Source of the DNA: JAFIFT01 sp020051095
GTDB taxonomy: Bacteria; Pseudomonadota; Gammaproteobacteria; Legionellales; Legionellaceae
Assembly: GCF_964199965.1 (NCBI RefSeq)
Contig: NZ_CAXMZT010000004.1
Location: 62,001 to 126,000, forward strand
Direction of reading: 5' to 3'
DNA length: 64,000 nucleotides
Shown here: one piece after another, positions 44,260-54,294 of the stretch
Numbering within the stretch: the first letter of the stretch is position 1
Layout of the letters: the number at the start of each line of letters is the position of its first letter
Translations under genes and position numbers: made by a program
Notes under the pieces: generated by a model
The model's input: the letters and a program-made list of their open reading frames with translations, nothing else
What the model was told of the DNA's origin: nothing
The model's database searches: none

Positions 44260-45192
44260 ATGGCCAAACCAATCATCATTGCTACCCGTGAAAGCGAATT
44301 AGCCCTTTGGCAAGCAAATTATGTCAAACAACAATTGACCAATCTATTCCCTGACAAGGATATTCAATTGCTGCCAATGAAAACAACAGGCGATAAATTT
44401 CTTAAAGACAAATTGCAAGCAATCGGGGGTAAGGGGCTATTTGTTAAAGAGTTGGAAGAAGCGATTCTCGATGGACGAGCCGATCTAGCTGTCCATTCTA
44501 TGAAAGACGTTCCCGCCTCTTTCCCACAAGGATTAGGCTTGGCTGCGATTCTTGAGCGCCACAATCCTTTCGATGCATTACTTTGTCATGCAAATGAGAA
44601 TCTCGCATCATTGCCTCAAGGCGCTGTCATCGGGACTTCCAGTCTACGTCGAGAAGCGCAAATTCGGATGCTTCGCCCTGATTGTCAGGTACTCCCTTTG
44701 CGTGGCAATATCCATACACGTATTCGAAAATTACAAAATAACGAATTTGATGCCATCATCTTAGCGACATCTGGTTTGGAGAGAATGGGCTTAAGCCATC
44801 TGATCCATGAACAATTTGATGCAGAAAGCATGCTGCCTGCTTGCGGTCAAGGGGCGTTAGGCATTGAATGTCGCACTGCGGATGATGAGTTAATTAAGAT
44901 GATTCATCATTTAGCATGCTCTAAAACCTCTGTTTGCATCAACACAGAACGGCAGGTCAATGCCTTGCTGGGCGGAAATTGCCATGTCCCTATCGCGGTG
45001 TATTGCCATTTCATCAACAGCAATCGATTAAATTTACGCGCAAAAATATTTGCTCAAGACGGTAGAAAATGCCTTTCGTTTGTAGCGGATGCACCCGTTG
45101 AAGACGCTCATATCCTTGCCGATCGTTGTGCCAACGATCTTCTGGCACAAGGCGCTCAAGCGCTTATAAACCAAGCAGGTGCACATGACTGA
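44260..45192 (+). CDS. hemC: Porphobilinogen deaminase (hydroxymethylbilane synthase)
   Basis: HemC joins four porphobilinogen molecules into hydroxymethylbilane for haem synthesis. The 310 aa protein (ATG 44260, GGA 5 bp before) has ATRESELALWQAN, VHSMKDVPASFP, TSSLRREAQI and the dipyrromethane-cofactor cysteine in LLGGNCHVPIAV. The frame extends to a TTG at 44239 without support. It is the first gene of hemC-hemD-hemX-hemY and overlaps hemD by 8 bp. Confidence 0.95.
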   Translation: MAKPIIIATRESELALWQANYVKQQLTNLFPDKDIQLLPMKTTGDKFLKDKLQAIGGKGLFVKELEEAILDGRADLAVHSMKDVPASFPQGLGLAAILERHNPFDALLCHANENLASLPQGAVIGTSSLRREAQIRMLRPDCQVLPLRGNIHTRIRKLQNNEFDAIILATSGLERMGLSHLIHEQFDAESMLPACGQGALGIECRTADDELIKMIHHLACSKTSVCINTERQVNALLGGNCHVPIAVYCHFINSNRLNLRAKIFAQDGRKCLSFVADAPVEDAHILADRCANDLLAQGAQALINQAGAHD

Positions 45193-45946
45193 GTTTCCCT
45201 TACAAGGTCTCCATATTATTAACACCCGCCCCAAACACCAAGCCCCTGCATGGTCTCAACCTTTACGTGCGATGGGGGCAACCGTGAGCGAACTGCCTGC
45301 TATAGAAATAAAAGCCATAAAACCAAACTGGGAATCAAGCGTTTTGCCCCTAGAACAATTCGATCAATTGATATTTGTCAGCGCAAATGCCGTGCATTTT
45401 TTTTTCCTGGCATTGACAAACCAGCAAACGCTTAGCGATAAAACCCAAGTCAGTGCCGTTGGTCAACAAACAGCCTACCAATTAGAAAAATTTTCTGTGA
45501 ATGCAAGCTATCCCACAATGGCAGATAGTGAACATTTATTGGCAATGCCACACTTCCAGCAAGTCAAAAACCAGCATATTTTGATAATCAAAGGGGTTGG
45601 CGGACGCCCCTTGTTAGCCCAGACGTTAAGGCAACGAGGCGCACAGGTGCAGCAAGTCAATGTTTATAAACGCTGCTGTCCAAAGCCTATGAACAATCTG
45701 GATGAACTCTGGCAGGATCAGCAAGAAACGATTATACTGATAACCAGTACGACTGCGATTGATAACTTATTTCATATGATGCCCGACTATCACCCACAGT
45801 TGTTGCAAACCACATGGCTGGCGCATAGTAAGCGTATTGCAACGTATGCCATGGAAAAAGGCGTCAAACACGTTATCATTTCTGACGGGGAAGATCTGTA
45901 CAATACATTACTGAATTATCAACAAGGATTGGGACATGACCGATAA
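45185..45946 (+). CDS. hemD: Uroporphyrinogen-III synthase
   Basis: HemD cyclises hydroxymethylbilane with inversion of ring D to make uroporphyrinogen III. The sequence is poorly conserved in all organisms, so assignment relies partly on context. Typical features are the INTRPKHQAPAWSQPLRAMGA start, FVSANAVHFFF, and a QTLRQRGAQVQQVNVYKR strand-helix. 253 aa from ATG 45185. It overlaps hemC and hemX (11 bp), showing tight coupling. Confidence 0.9.
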   Translation: MTEFPLQGLHIINTRPKHQAPAWSQPLRAMGATVSELPAIEIKAIKPNWESSVLPLEQFDQLIFVSANAVHFFFLALTNQQTLSDKTQVSAVGQQTAYQLEKFSVNASYPTMADSEHLLAMPHFQQVKNQHILIIKGVGGRPLLAQTLRQRGAQVQQVNVYKRCCPKPMNNLDELWQDQQETIILITSTTAIDNLFHMMPDYHPQLLQTTWLAHSKRIATYAMEKGVKHVIISDGEDLYNTLLNYQQGLGHDR

Positions 45947-47036
45947 GATAAAAAAAGAATTAGACAACGCAGACAAACCCGAAAATTCCGAGGCAGTGGC
46001 CAATACCGATCATTCTAAGAAAAACACATCATTGACTGCTTATATCAGCTTAGTGGTCGCTTTCGCCGCTTTGTTTGCAGCCGCTTACAGCTTCAAACAA
46101 GCACAACTTCGCGATGCGTCTTTAAACGAGCAATTATTAATCACCAATAAAACAATCGGTGGCTTAGTTGACGAGCAACAAGAATTTAAAAAGGCCATTG
46201 AATCCGCCGATCAACTGTCCCAAAAGAAAATCACCCTGTTTGAGGAGAAGTTAGAGGGGTTTAAGAAAACGATCCAAGAAGTGGACAAAGGAAGCAGTGA
46301 AGTTGACGTCTATTTTCAATTAAAAAAAGCCCAATACTATTTGCAGCTAGCACAAATTAATGCCCATTGGTCGCAGCAACCGCAAACAACCATTGAGCTT
46401 TTAAAGCAAGCCGATTTATTATTATCTGGCCAACATCAAAGCGCTATTTATACCATCCGACAACAAATAGCCGAGGATATTTCGACCTTAGAAAAGCAAC
46501 CAAAGCTTGATATTGTTGGCTTATTAACAAAAATTAACGCCATCCAAGCACAAATACACCAATTATCCTATCGTGATGATCCATTATTGTCGAAAAGCAA
46601 CCATCAAGATGAGAAAGAGAAAGCCGATAAAGAAGGCTGGCGCCAACATATGGCGAATAGTGTCAATGCGTTGGAAAAGCTTGTTGTCATTCGTCATCAT
46701 GACCACACGGTTAAGCCAATCTTGTCTGACAAACAATTTAGTTTAGTGAAAGAAGCACTCTATGGCGAATTACAGCAAGCTAAGTGGGCTATCATTAATG
46801 GCAATCAAGCCATCTATAAACTCACCTTAGATCAAACGGTAAAGGCCGTACAACAGCAATTCAATTCAAATCAAACGAACGTAGCAAAAATCCTTGGTGA
46901 GCTTGAATCCCTACAACAAGTACAATTCCCCCAATCAACCTTTGAACCGAGTAAAGCATTAATGCTACTAAATGAACAAATACAACCGAGTAGCCATCTT
47001 TCGAATAAAACCGCTACATCAGGAGGTAAACACTGA
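45936..47036 (+). CDS. hemX: HemX-type membrane protein (uroporphyrinogen-III C-methyltransferase-like)
   Basis: HemX accompanies HemC/D/Y in gammaproteobacteria; its molecular role is unclear despite the name. The 366 aa protein has a charged cytoplasmic N-terminus (about 1-32), one membrane helix (about 33-52) and a long periplasmic coiled coil (about 55-110), followed by a helical domain rich in Gln. It overlaps the next gene, hemY, by 1 bp. Confidence 0.87.
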   Translation: MTDKIKKELDNADKPENSEAVANTDHSKKNTSLTAYISLVVAFAALFAAAYSFKQAQLRDASLNEQLLITNKTIGGLVDEQQEFKKAIESADQLSQKKITLFEEKLEGFKKTIQEVDKGSSEVDVYFQLKKAQYYLQLAQINAHWSQQPQTTIELLKQADLLLSGQHQSAIYTIRQQIAEDISTLEKQPKLDIVGLLTKINAIQAQIHQLSYRDDPLLSKSNHQDEKEKADKEGWRQHMANSVNALEKLVVIRHHDHTVKPILSDKQFSLVKEALYGELQQAKWAIINGNQAIYKLTLDQTVKAVQQQFNSNQTNVAKILGELESLQQVQFPQSTFEPSKALMLLNEQIQPSSHLSNKTATSGGKH

Positions 47037-48202
47037 TGTTTCGTGCTCTATTTTTATTCATCCTTTTAGCTGGATCCGTTTTTTTAGGAATACAATTACA
47101 ACACGACCCCGGCTATATTCTCATTGCCGTAAATAAAATCACGGTAGAAACGACGCTGTGGGTTGGGATTTTTGCACTGATTTTAGCCTTTGTCCTTATC
47201 TATGCCCTAATCCAAATCCTTGGCTCGCTGTACCGGAGTCCTCGTCATTTTCGCCGTTGGCGTAAAAAACGTCATATCGCCATCGCACGACGAATGACGC
47301 GCAAGGGATTAATTGAGTTTAGTGAAGGTTATTGGCAAGAGGCAAAAAAACATTTACTCAAAGCCCTTCCCTACTCTGACACGCCATTAATCAACTATTT
47401 AATTGCAGCAAGAGCAGCTCAAGAAATGGGAGATTATACACTCCGAGACCATTACCTTCGGGAAGCCCAGCACTCCATGCCTGAAACAAAAATTGCGGTT
47501 GAATTAACCCAAGCACAACTTCAATTAGCAAATAAGCAATGGGAACAAGCACTCGCAACCTTAAGGCATCTGCAAGACTTAGCACCAAAACATCCCTATG
47601 TACTGAAGCTCTTAGCGAAATTATACGAAGCCGTGAAAGACTGGCCCCAACTGATTCAGTTACTGCCTGAGTTAAAAAAGCATCAAGTTGTCAGTAAAGA
47701 CCAATATGATACGTTGTTAATACAAAGCTATTTGCAACAATTCCGAATTTTGATTGCACAACGAAGTTATGAAGACGTGTTAGATTTTAAAAATAATCTG
47801 CCTAAAATACTCCGATTTAATCCAAGTTTTATCGCTGAATCAGCACACTTTTATCTTAAACATCAACAACCCGAAAGAGCGGCCGCCATTGTCCAAAAAG
47901 GCTTGTCAAAATATGTCAATGAAAAGTTAATCCATCTTTATGGCGATATACCCGCCACGGAAAATTCGCTAAAATTTGCCGAGTCGTTGCTACAAAAAAA
48001 CCCCCATTCTGCCGCTTTACTTTTATGTTGCGGTAAAATTTGCCTTCAACTAGAACTCTGGGGTAAAGCCAAAAAATATCTTCAACAAAGCATCGACATC
48101 ACGCCAAGTAAAGAAGCCTATTGGCAATTGGGATGCCTGCTCGAGACCCTCCAACAAGACGAAGAGGCCGTCTTATTATTTAAAAAGGGGTATGCGCTAT
48201 AA
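47036..48202 (+). CDS. hemY: HemY protein with TPR repeats
   Basis: HemY is an inner-membrane protein linked to late haem synthesis; it is named by synteny and is distinct from Bacillus HemY protoporphyrinogen oxidase. The 388 aa protein has two N-terminal membrane helices (about 1-22 and 38-62) and then about seven tetratricopeptide-type helical repeats, including YWQEAKKHLLKALPY and KEAYWQLGCLLETLQQD. It is the last gene of the operon, followed by a 199-bp gap. Confidence 0.9.
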   Translation: MFRALFLFILLAGSVFLGIQLQHDPGYILIAVNKITVETTLWVGIFALILAFVLIYALIQILGSLYRSPRHFRRWRKKRHIAIARRMTRKGLIEFSEGYWQEAKKHLLKALPYSDTPLINYLIAARAAQEMGDYTLRDHYLREAQHSMPETKIAVELTQAQLQLANKQWEQALATLRHLQDLAPKHPYVLKLLAKLYEAVKDWPQLIQLLPELKKHQVVSKDQYDTLLIQSYLQQFRILIAQRSYEDVLDFKNNLPKILRFNPSFIAESAHFYLKHQQPERAAAIVQKGLSKYVNEKLIHLYGDIPATENSLKFAESLLQKNPHSAALLLCCGKICLQLELWGKAKKYLQQSIDITPSKEAYWQLGCLLETLQQDEEAVLLFKKGYAL

Positions 48203-48401
48203 ATTGAGCGCTATCCCTCGCACAATTTCTCACTCCGATTTGTATATCGTATAAAGCTTGTCTATAGTAAATTTATATAACCAACGGATAATAAATTGAT
48301 TTTTTGCAGCAACGCTTCAAGCCGACGCAAAATTCAATGGAACACCTGTGCTATGAAGCAATTTTCTTAAACTCTAATTGTCGATGATATGAGGCGCAAC
48401 A

Positions 48402-49796
48402 ATGAAAACAAGAATAGAAACAGACAGCATTGGAGAAATTGCGGTCGATGCCAGCAAGTATTGGGGTGCTCAAACCCAGCGCTCTATCATCCATTTCTCC
48501 ATTGGTGAGGACTTGATCCCCCATGAAATCATTAAGGCAATTGGGATATTAAAAAAAGCCTCCGCACTGGCTAATACAGAACTTAAAATTCTCGAAAAAG
48601 AAAAACGAGATTTGATTATTCAAGCTGCCGAGGAAGTCATCGAAGGAAAATTAAATGATCATTTTCCTCTGCATGTATGGATGACAGGCAGCGGAACACA
48701 GTCCAATATGAACGTGAATGAGGTGATCTCAAATCGTGCGATTGAACTAACTGGGGGTGCTATGGGAAGTAAAATACCCATTCATCCCAATGATCACGTT
48801 AACATGTCGCAGTCCTCTAATGACACATTTCCCACAGCCATGTATATTGCCACCGCCTGTGAAGTCAATGAACGGTTATTACCCGCCGTTCGCTATATGC
48901 AGAGCGACTTAGAAAAAAAATCACACCAATGGCGAGATATTGCGAAAATTGGACGAACCCATATGCAAGATGCAGTCCCGCTCACACTTGGACAGGAATT
49001 TTCAGGTTATGCGGCATTAATTAAGAAAGATATCGCCCGCATTGAATTTGCCCTGAAAGATGTTTATGAATTGGCAATTGGGGGAACTGCCGTAGGTACC
49101 GGTCTCAACGCCCCCCCTGGCTTCGCAAAAAGGGCGGCAAAGCACATTGCTAAAATAACAGGATATCCATTCGTATCCGCCCCGAATAAATTTGAAGTTC
49201 AAGGTTCGCACGACGCACTGATTGCAATGAGTGGCGCTTTTAAGACACTAGCAACCTCTTTATTTAAAATAGCCAACGATATTCGTCTTTTAAGTTGCGG
49301 CCCAAGAGCAGGGCTTCATGAGTTGCTTATTCCTTCCAACGAACCCGGATCATCAATCATGCCAGGCAAGGTAAACCCGACTCAATGTGAAGCGATGGCG
49401 ATGGTCGCTGCTCAAGTGATGGGGTATGATTTCGCCAATACGATTGCGGGTTCTGGCGGCTATTTAGAAATGAATGTTTACAAGCCCATGATTGCATTTA
49501 ACCTCATTCAATCCATTCGAACTTTATCAGACACCTGCATAAACTTCACCAAATACTTGTTAGAAAACACGGAGCCAAACAAGGAAAAAATAGAATATTA
49601 TTTAGAAAACTCCTTGATGTTAGTCACGGCACTAACACCCATCATCGGTTATGACAAAGCATCGAAAATGGCTCATTATGCGGACAATCATAATTGTTCG
49701 CTGGCCGAAGCAAATCGTCAGTTAGGATTCTTAAGTGATGAGGAATTTAACAAAGCGATTGACCCACACAAAATGACACAAGGCGGTCGTTTATAA
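48402..49796 (+). CDS. fumC: Class II fumarate hydratase
   Basis: FumC is the iron-independent fumarase that hydrates fumarate to malate in the TCA cycle. The 464 aa protein shows the superfamily signature GSSIMPGKVNPTQCEA, the active-site TGSGTQSNMNVNEV and HPNDHVNMSQSSNDTFPTA segments, and RTHMQDAVPLTLGQEF. It is monocistronic, with a plausible promoter in the 199-bp gap before it. It converges with ftsB. Confidence 0.95.
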   Translation: MKTRIETDSIGEIAVDASKYWGAQTQRSIIHFSIGEDLIPHEIIKAIGILKKASALANTELKILEKEKRDLIIQAAEEVIEGKLNDHFPLHVWMTGSGTQSNMNVNEVISNRAIELTGGAMGSKIPIHPNDHVNMSQSSNDTFPTAMYIATACEVNERLLPAVRYMQSDLEKKSHQWRDIAKIGRTHMQDAVPLTLGQEFSGYAALIKKDIARIEFALKDVYELAIGGTAVGTGLNAPPGFAKRAAKHIAKITGYPFVSAPNKFEVQGSHDALIAMSGAFKTLATSLFKIANDIRLLSCGPRAGLHELLIPSNEPGSSIMPGKVNPTQCEAMAMVAAQVMGYDFANTIAGSGGYLEMNVYKPMIAFNLIQSIRTLSDTCINFTKYLLENTEPNKEKIEYYLENSLMLVTALTPIIGYDKASKMAHYADNHNCSLAEANRQLGFLSDEEFNKAIDPHKMTQGGRL

Positions 49797-49844
49797 AGAG
49801 AATGCTAGGAATGGGGCAGGCGGTATTGTTTTCTATATGTTGAC

Positions 49845-50135
49845 TCAAGCCCCTTTTGCCTCATCGCTTTTTTTAAATTGAAAAAAGCGCTCCCCTTCAC
49901 GAACCATGCCCAGCTCAGATCGAGCTCTTCCCTCAACGGCCTCTTGATTTTGCTTGATTGCATCAACTTCCGAAGCAATGTGTTGGTTCTCATCAGCCAG
50001 TTTTTCATTACTTGTTAAGAGTTCTTGCATTAAGCGTTGCGTGTGCCGTTGTTCAAAAATACCAGTATCCCCAAACCACAACTTAAATTGCAATGCTAAC
50101 AATAGTACAACCAAGCTGACCTTAAGCATTTTCAT
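49845..50135 (-). CDS. ftsB: Cell division protein FtsB
   Basis: FtsB forms the divisome FtsQLB complex that activates septal peptidoglycan synthesis. The 96 aa protein has a short N-terminus, one membrane helix (about 5-22), and a periplasmic coiled coil (about 30-70) ending in the conserved EGRARSELGMVREGE segment. The eno gene, the usual upstream partner, is missing here. It lies 192 bp downstream of tsaD in the same direction. Confidence 0.88.
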   Translation of the reverse strand: MKMLKVSLVVLLLALQFKLWFGDTGIFEQRHTQRLMQELLTSNEKLADENQHIASEVDAIKQNQEAVEGRARSELGMVREGERFFQFKKSDEAKGA

Positions 50136-50240
50136 GGTAATATCCCAAACATCTTCCTAAAGAAATAGTCTAAAGCAGTTTTATAAAGAATCCAATATTG
50201 AATCGAGGCTATTGACCAACACATTATAAAAGATATTAAT

Positions 50241-50255
50241 GCAAACGTTTACGTA
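50241..50255. repeat. Degenerate fragment of family A repeat end
   Basis: GCAAACGTTTACGTA matches the outer 15 bp of the family A terminus, with one mismatch. It lies in the gap between ftsB and tsaD. Confidence 0.4.
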
Positions 50256-50327
50256 CATTCTAGCCAAAACCTTGGAAGTTATGGTCCTAAACACTCCAAA
50301 TTTGCCTACTAGAGCAACTTAAGGATT

Positions 50328-51341
50328 TCATTCAGATAACGGCCATCGCGCTTTGACCACAACCGATAAATCCTCATCGGTTTCACCCTGAATCAAACGT
50401 TTCCAACCTGCATAGGCAACCATAGCACCATTATCGGTGCAAAATTGCATCGAAGGGTAGGACAATTTAATATCGTGTTTATCAGTTAAAACCGCCAATT
50501 GCTGGCGTAAATATCGGTTAGCCCCCACACCACCCGCAACAATTAGCTGATGCATGTTCGTTTGCTTTATTGCGCGATGGCATTTGATGACAAGTGTTTC
50601 CACGACGGCTTGTTGAAATGCATAGGCAATTTGTTGTTTAGCAGCGTTATCTTGACTTGAATGATTCCACGCATTTAACGCGTGGGTTTTTAGACCACTA
50701 AAGCTAAAATCTAGCCCCGGCCTATCGGTCATCGGGCGAGGAAAAGCCGGCAAGGTCTGCAAGGCGATGGGGCACTCATCGGCTAATTTTGCTAACATGG
50801 GGCCACCAGGATAGTCGATTCCCATGAGTTTAGCAGTTTTATCAAATGCTTCACCCACAGCATCATCTAACGTATCACCCAACAGCTCATAGCTCCCAGC
50901 TTGATGCACCGCAATTAATTGGGTGTGCCCCCCTGATACCAATAATGCCAAATAAGGTGGTTCCAACGCGTTATCATCGAGTTGGGCAGCTAATAAATGC
51001 GCTTCCAAATGGTTGATGGCTAAAGCAGGAATAGCAAGTGAAAAAGCAAAGCTCTTAGCGAAGCAAGCACCCGTTAGGAGTGCCCCCATTAATCCAGGCC
51101 CTGCTGTATAAGCTACCGCATCCAAATCAGATTTGCTCATTTTAGCTTCTTCTAACGCTGCGGAAACTAAAGGCACCAAATATTTAACATGATCTCTCGA
51201 TGCTAATTCAGGAACAACCCCGCCATACTGTTGATGAAGAGCAATTTGAGAATGGAGTTGATGGGCAACTAAACCCGCATGGCTATCGTAAATTGCTACC
51301 CCTGTTTCATCGCAAGATGATTCAATGCCTAAAACTTTCAT
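50328..51341 (-). CDS. tsaD: tRNA N6-adenosine threonylcarbamoyltransferase TsaD
   Basis: TsaD transfers the threonylcarbamoyl group to A37 of ANN-decoding tRNAs, with TsaB and TsaE. The 337 aa ASKHA-fold protein shows GIESSCDETGVAI at the start, the iron-binding HLEAH (the His-x-x-x-His motif), LVSGGHTQLI and VAGGVGANRYLR. It diverges from rpsU over 180 bp, an arrangement shared with E. coli. Confidence 0.96.
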   Translation of the reverse strand: MKVLGIESSCDETGVAIYDSHAGLVAHQLHSQIALHQQYGGVVPELASRDHVKYLVPLVSAALEEAKMSKSDLDAVAYTAGPGLMGALLTGACFAKSFAFSLAIPALAINHLEAHLLAAQLDDNALEPPYLALLVSGGHTQLIAVHQAGSYELLGDTLDDAVGEAFDKTAKLMGIDYPGGPMLAKLADECPIALQTLPAFPRPMTDRPGLDFSFSGLKTHALNAWNHSSQDNAAKQQIAYAFQQAVVETLVIKCHRAIKQTNMHQLIVAGGVGANRYLRQQLAVLTDKHDIKLSYPSMQFCTDNGAMVAYAGWKRLIQGETDEDLSVVVKARWPLSE

Positions 51342-51392
51342 AGTTAGATTATGCTAAAATAAAAGGCATTATATCAGATTTGAAATCATTTA

Positions 51393-51421
51393 TTGACTAT
51401 TGGCTAGAAATAATGTGTAAA
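51393..51421 (+). promoter_or_regulatory. Possible sigma-70 promoter of rpsU operon
   Basis: TTGACT (51393-51398) is a 5/6 match to the -35 consensus. TGTAAA (51416-51421) is a 4/6 match to -10 at 17-bp spacing. It lies about 100 bp upstream of rpsU in the divergent tsaD-rpsU gap. Confidence 0.35.
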
Positions 51422-51521
51422 TTATCCGGGTTGAACGATAACAAAAACTTGACGTTATCAGAAACTGACACTACAATTGCCAACTTGTTGCTTTAATTTA
51501 TTAATGTTAGAGGAAATTTGA

Positions 51522-51749
51522 ATGCCCACCGTTCGAGTGAAAGAAGGTGAAAACCCAGAATATGCACTACGTCGTTTCAAACGTGCTTGTGAAAAAGCCG
51601 GCATTTTAACTGAATTACGCCGTCGTGAATTTTATGAAAAACCAACTGCTGAGCGCAAACGCAAACAAGCAGCGGCTGTTAAACGACACCTCAAAAAGAT
51701 CGCACGTGATACCGTATCATCGAAGCGTGGTGGCCGCAAACGCCGATAA
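51522..51749 (+). CDS. rpsU: 30S ribosomal protein S21
   Basis: S21 is the small basic protein of the 30S platform that helps mRNA binding at initiation. The 75 aa sequence begins MPTVRVKEGENPEYALRRFK and has a very basic C-terminus, typical of the family. The ribosome site AGAGGAAAT lies just before the ATG. It leads the rpsU-yqeY-dnaG-rpoD macromolecular-synthesis block. Confidence 0.97.
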   Translation: MPTVRVKEGENPEYALRRFKRACEKAGILTELRRREFYEKPTAERKRKQAAAVKRHLKKIARDTVSSKRGGRKRR

Positions 51750-51761
51750 ATTGAAATTATT

Positions 51762-52205
51762 ATGTCGATTCGTGAACTAATCAATGAAAATTTAAAACAA
51801 GCGATGCGTACTCGTGATAAGCAAGTATTAGAGACGCTTCGCTTGATTAATGCTGCCATCAAACAAATTGAGGTGGATGAACGCATCACCGTTGATGAGG
51901 CAAGAATGCTTGTAATTTTAGATAAATTATGCAAGCAGCGAAAAGAATCGATAGCACAGTATGAAAAGGCTGGCCGGACAGATTTAGTTGACAAGGAACA
52001 AGCCGAACTCAGCATTATTGAAGCCTATCTCCCTGAACCGCTTTCTGACGATGAGATCAACGCATTAGTTAGCAAAGCCATTCAAGACACCCAAGCAGCA
52101 ACTATGCAGGATATGGGCAAGGTCATGGCGATCCTTAAGCCGGAATTGCAAGGCCGCGCAGATATGGGTAAAGTCAGCCAGTTAATTCGTTCAAAACTCA
52201 CTTAG
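51762..52205 (+). CDS. YqeY/GatB-like domain protein
   Basis: 147 aa. YqeY-family proteins share the tRNA-binding tail domain of GatB but their function is unsettled. The signature features are the N-terminal IRELINENLKQAMRTRDKQVLETLRLINAAIKQIEV helix block and the C-terminal TMQDMGKVMAILKPELQGRADMGKVSQLIRSKL. It is 12 bp after rpsU and upstream of dnaG, the common order in this block. Confidence 0.93.
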   Translation: MSIRELINENLKQAMRTRDKQVLETLRLINAAIKQIEVDERITVDEARMLVILDKLCKQRKESIAQYEKAGRTDLVDKEQAELSIIEAYLPEPLSDDEINALVSKAIQDTQAATMQDMGKVMAILKPELQGRADMGKVSQLIRSKLT

Positions 52206-52332
52206 CAGTTTTAGCGTCATAATAGGAAAGCACCTAGACGCAAAAAGTATTAGTAAAAATAGCCTCCCAAGCGTAAACAACGTGATACAATGAAAGCTTA
52301 TCAATCGTAATTTTAATTCAAAAAGGTACCTG

Positions 52333-54081
52333 ATGGCAGGCTTAATCCCCCGACCTTTCATTGATGAATTAATCAATACAACCGACATTGTTGAGCTAAT
52401 TGACAGCTATGTGCCACTTAAAAAACAGGGCAGTAGTTTTGTTGCCTGTTGCCCTTTTCACCATGAAAAAACCCCTTCTTTCAACGTGGTTGCTAAACGG
52501 CAGTTTTATTACTGCTTTGGATGTGGTGCGAGCGGCAACGCCATCAGCTTTATCATGAATCATCTTAACCAAGAATTTGTTGACGCTGTTGAAACACTGG
52601 CGAGCCGTTTGGGGATGGATGTTCCTCGTGAGGGTGGGACAAGTTATGTTAAACAAAATAAAAGCCTTTATGAGTTAATGGCAGAAATTGCAACCCATTA
52701 TCAAAAACAACTCAAACAAACCCCTCAAGCAATTAGTTATTTAAAGCAACGTGGGCTAACAGGTGAAGCAGCAAAACGCTATATGCTGGGCTATGCGCCG
52801 TCGGGTTGGCATCACTTAGAGCAAGCCTTTCCCAAACAAGCAAAAACATTAATTGATGCAGGCATGTTGATTGTGAAAGACGACGGCAGCCACTATGATC
52901 GATACCGAAACCGTATTATGTTTCCAATTCATGACAGAAACGGTCGAATCATTGGCTTTGGTGGCCGAGCCATTGAAGCCGATCAAAAACCCAAGTACTT
53001 AAATTCCCCCGAAACTGCCATTTTCCAAAAAAACCGTGAGCTTTATGGCCTGCACCAAATTATTCAAGAGAAAAACCATCCAAATGAGGTGATTGTTGTT
53101 GAAGGGTATCTGGATGTGATTGCATTGGCGCAACATGGGATAATCAATGCCGTTGCCGCGTTAGGAACGGCAACCAGTGCATACCATGTCCAATTGCTAC
53201 ATAAGCATTTCAAGCGAATCACCTTTTGTTTTGATGGTGACAATGCGGGTCGACAAGCCGCATGGCGCGCGTTAGAGAATAGCTTTTCTCAACTCAACAG
53301 TGGCATTCAAATCCAATTCAGCTTTCTGCCGGATGGTGAAGATCCCGATAGCTTTGTTCGTCAACACGGCCAGCATGCCTTTCAAACGTATATCACCAAA
53401 TCAATGAACATTGAGCACTTCTTTTTACAAACCCTGACTGAATCGATTGAGCTCAATACTGCTGCTGGAAAAAGCCAACTCATTCAAGTAGCCAAACCCT
53501 ACTTGACCAAATTATCCGCTGGCCCCTTCCAAAGTTTACTATTGGAAGAGCTTGCAAGAATGACGCACATCACCAGCGACAGGATATGGGAAATGTGCCA
53601 AGTATCCCATCAAGCAGCCAAAGCAATCCAAACGAAAAAATCAGTGACGCGCACCCCCCTGCGCCTTGCCGTTTCCCTACTGTTGCAAAATCCCCAGCTT
53701 CTTAATCAACAAAGGCATCCCATTGATAAGACACTGTTTGATGAAGAAGAGCATACTGTTTTAATCAAATTAATCGATTTGATTGAACAGTCTCCTAACT
53801 GTACCACTGCCTCATTGCTAGAACACTGGCGGCAAGATGAATTATTTGCCACCATTAATCACTTGGCAGCTTGGGATCATCTCATAACAGAAGAAAGCAT
53901 GCTTCACGAATTTAATGACACACTGCGTTATTTACAAAAGCAAGGATTGGAACGCAAAATCCACCAGTTTTTGGCAAAATCACGTCGTGGAGAGCTCTCC
54001 CCAACCGATCGACATGAATTATCAAAAATGCTACAATTAAAGACAAGATATAACACGGTTAAGTCAAGCTCGTCAGCCTAG
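52333..54081 (+). CDS. dnaG: DNA primase
   Basis: DnaG makes RNA primers for chromosomal replication and interacts with DnaB helicase. The 582 aa protein has the N-terminal CHC2 zinc finger (CCPFHHEKTPSF and FYYCFGCGASGNAI), the catalytic core with the Toprim motif VVVEGYLDVIAL (Glu) and FCFDGDNAGRQAAWRA (metal Asps), and the C-terminal DnaB-binding helical domain. Length and order match E. coli DnaG (581 aa). The 127-bp gap before it may hold a promoter. Confidence 0.96.
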   Translation: MAGLIPRPFIDELINTTDIVELIDSYVPLKKQGSSFVACCPFHHEKTPSFNVVAKRQFYYCFGCGASGNAISFIMNHLNQEFVDAVETLASRLGMDVPREGGTSYVKQNKSLYELMAEIATHYQKQLKQTPQAISYLKQRGLTGEAAKRYMLGYAPSGWHHLEQAFPKQAKTLIDAGMLIVKDDGSHYDRYRNRIMFPIHDRNGRIIGFGGRAIEADQKPKYLNSPETAIFQKNRELYGLHQIIQEKNHPNEVIVVEGYLDVIALAQHGIINAVAALGTATSAYHVQLLHKHFKRITFCFDGDNAGRQAAWRALENSFSQLNSGIQIQFSFLPDGEDPDSFVRQHGQHAFQTYITKSMNIEHFFLQTLTESIELNTAAGKSQLIQVAKPYLTKLSAGPFQSLLLEELARMTHITSDRIWEMCQVSHQAAKAIQTKKSVTRTPLRLAVSLLLQNPQLLNQQRHPIDKTLFDEEEHTVLIKLIDLIEQSPNCTTASLLEHWRQDELFATINHLAAWDHLITEESMLHEFNDTLRYLQKQGLERKIHQFLAKSRRGELSPTDRHELSKMLQLKTRYNTVKSSSSA

Positions 54082-54238
54082 TTTTACTAGTAAGTCAATA
54101 CATGAGGGGAAGCCCCTAAAAAATATCATTTTCTTTGAATGGTTACTGGCAAGTTTTGCTCAAGCGGTTTATAATCACTAAATTTAGGAAGACAAAAGAA
54201 ACAGGACATAGGCAGCCCCCCCAAGATCAAGGCAAAAG

Positions 54239-54294
54239 GAAATTTTGATGCGGGTGTTTAGACTAACTAAATGACCGAATCAAAATTTCTTTTT
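54239..54294 (+). terminator. Inverted repeat with T run between dnaG and rpoD
   Basis: GAAATTTTGAT (54239-54249) and ATCAAAATTTC (54279-54289) form a perfect 11-bp AT-rich stem with a 29-nt loop, followed by TTTTT. It could terminate dnaG transcripts before the rpoD promoter. The stem is weak because it is AT-rich. Confidence 0.45.
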
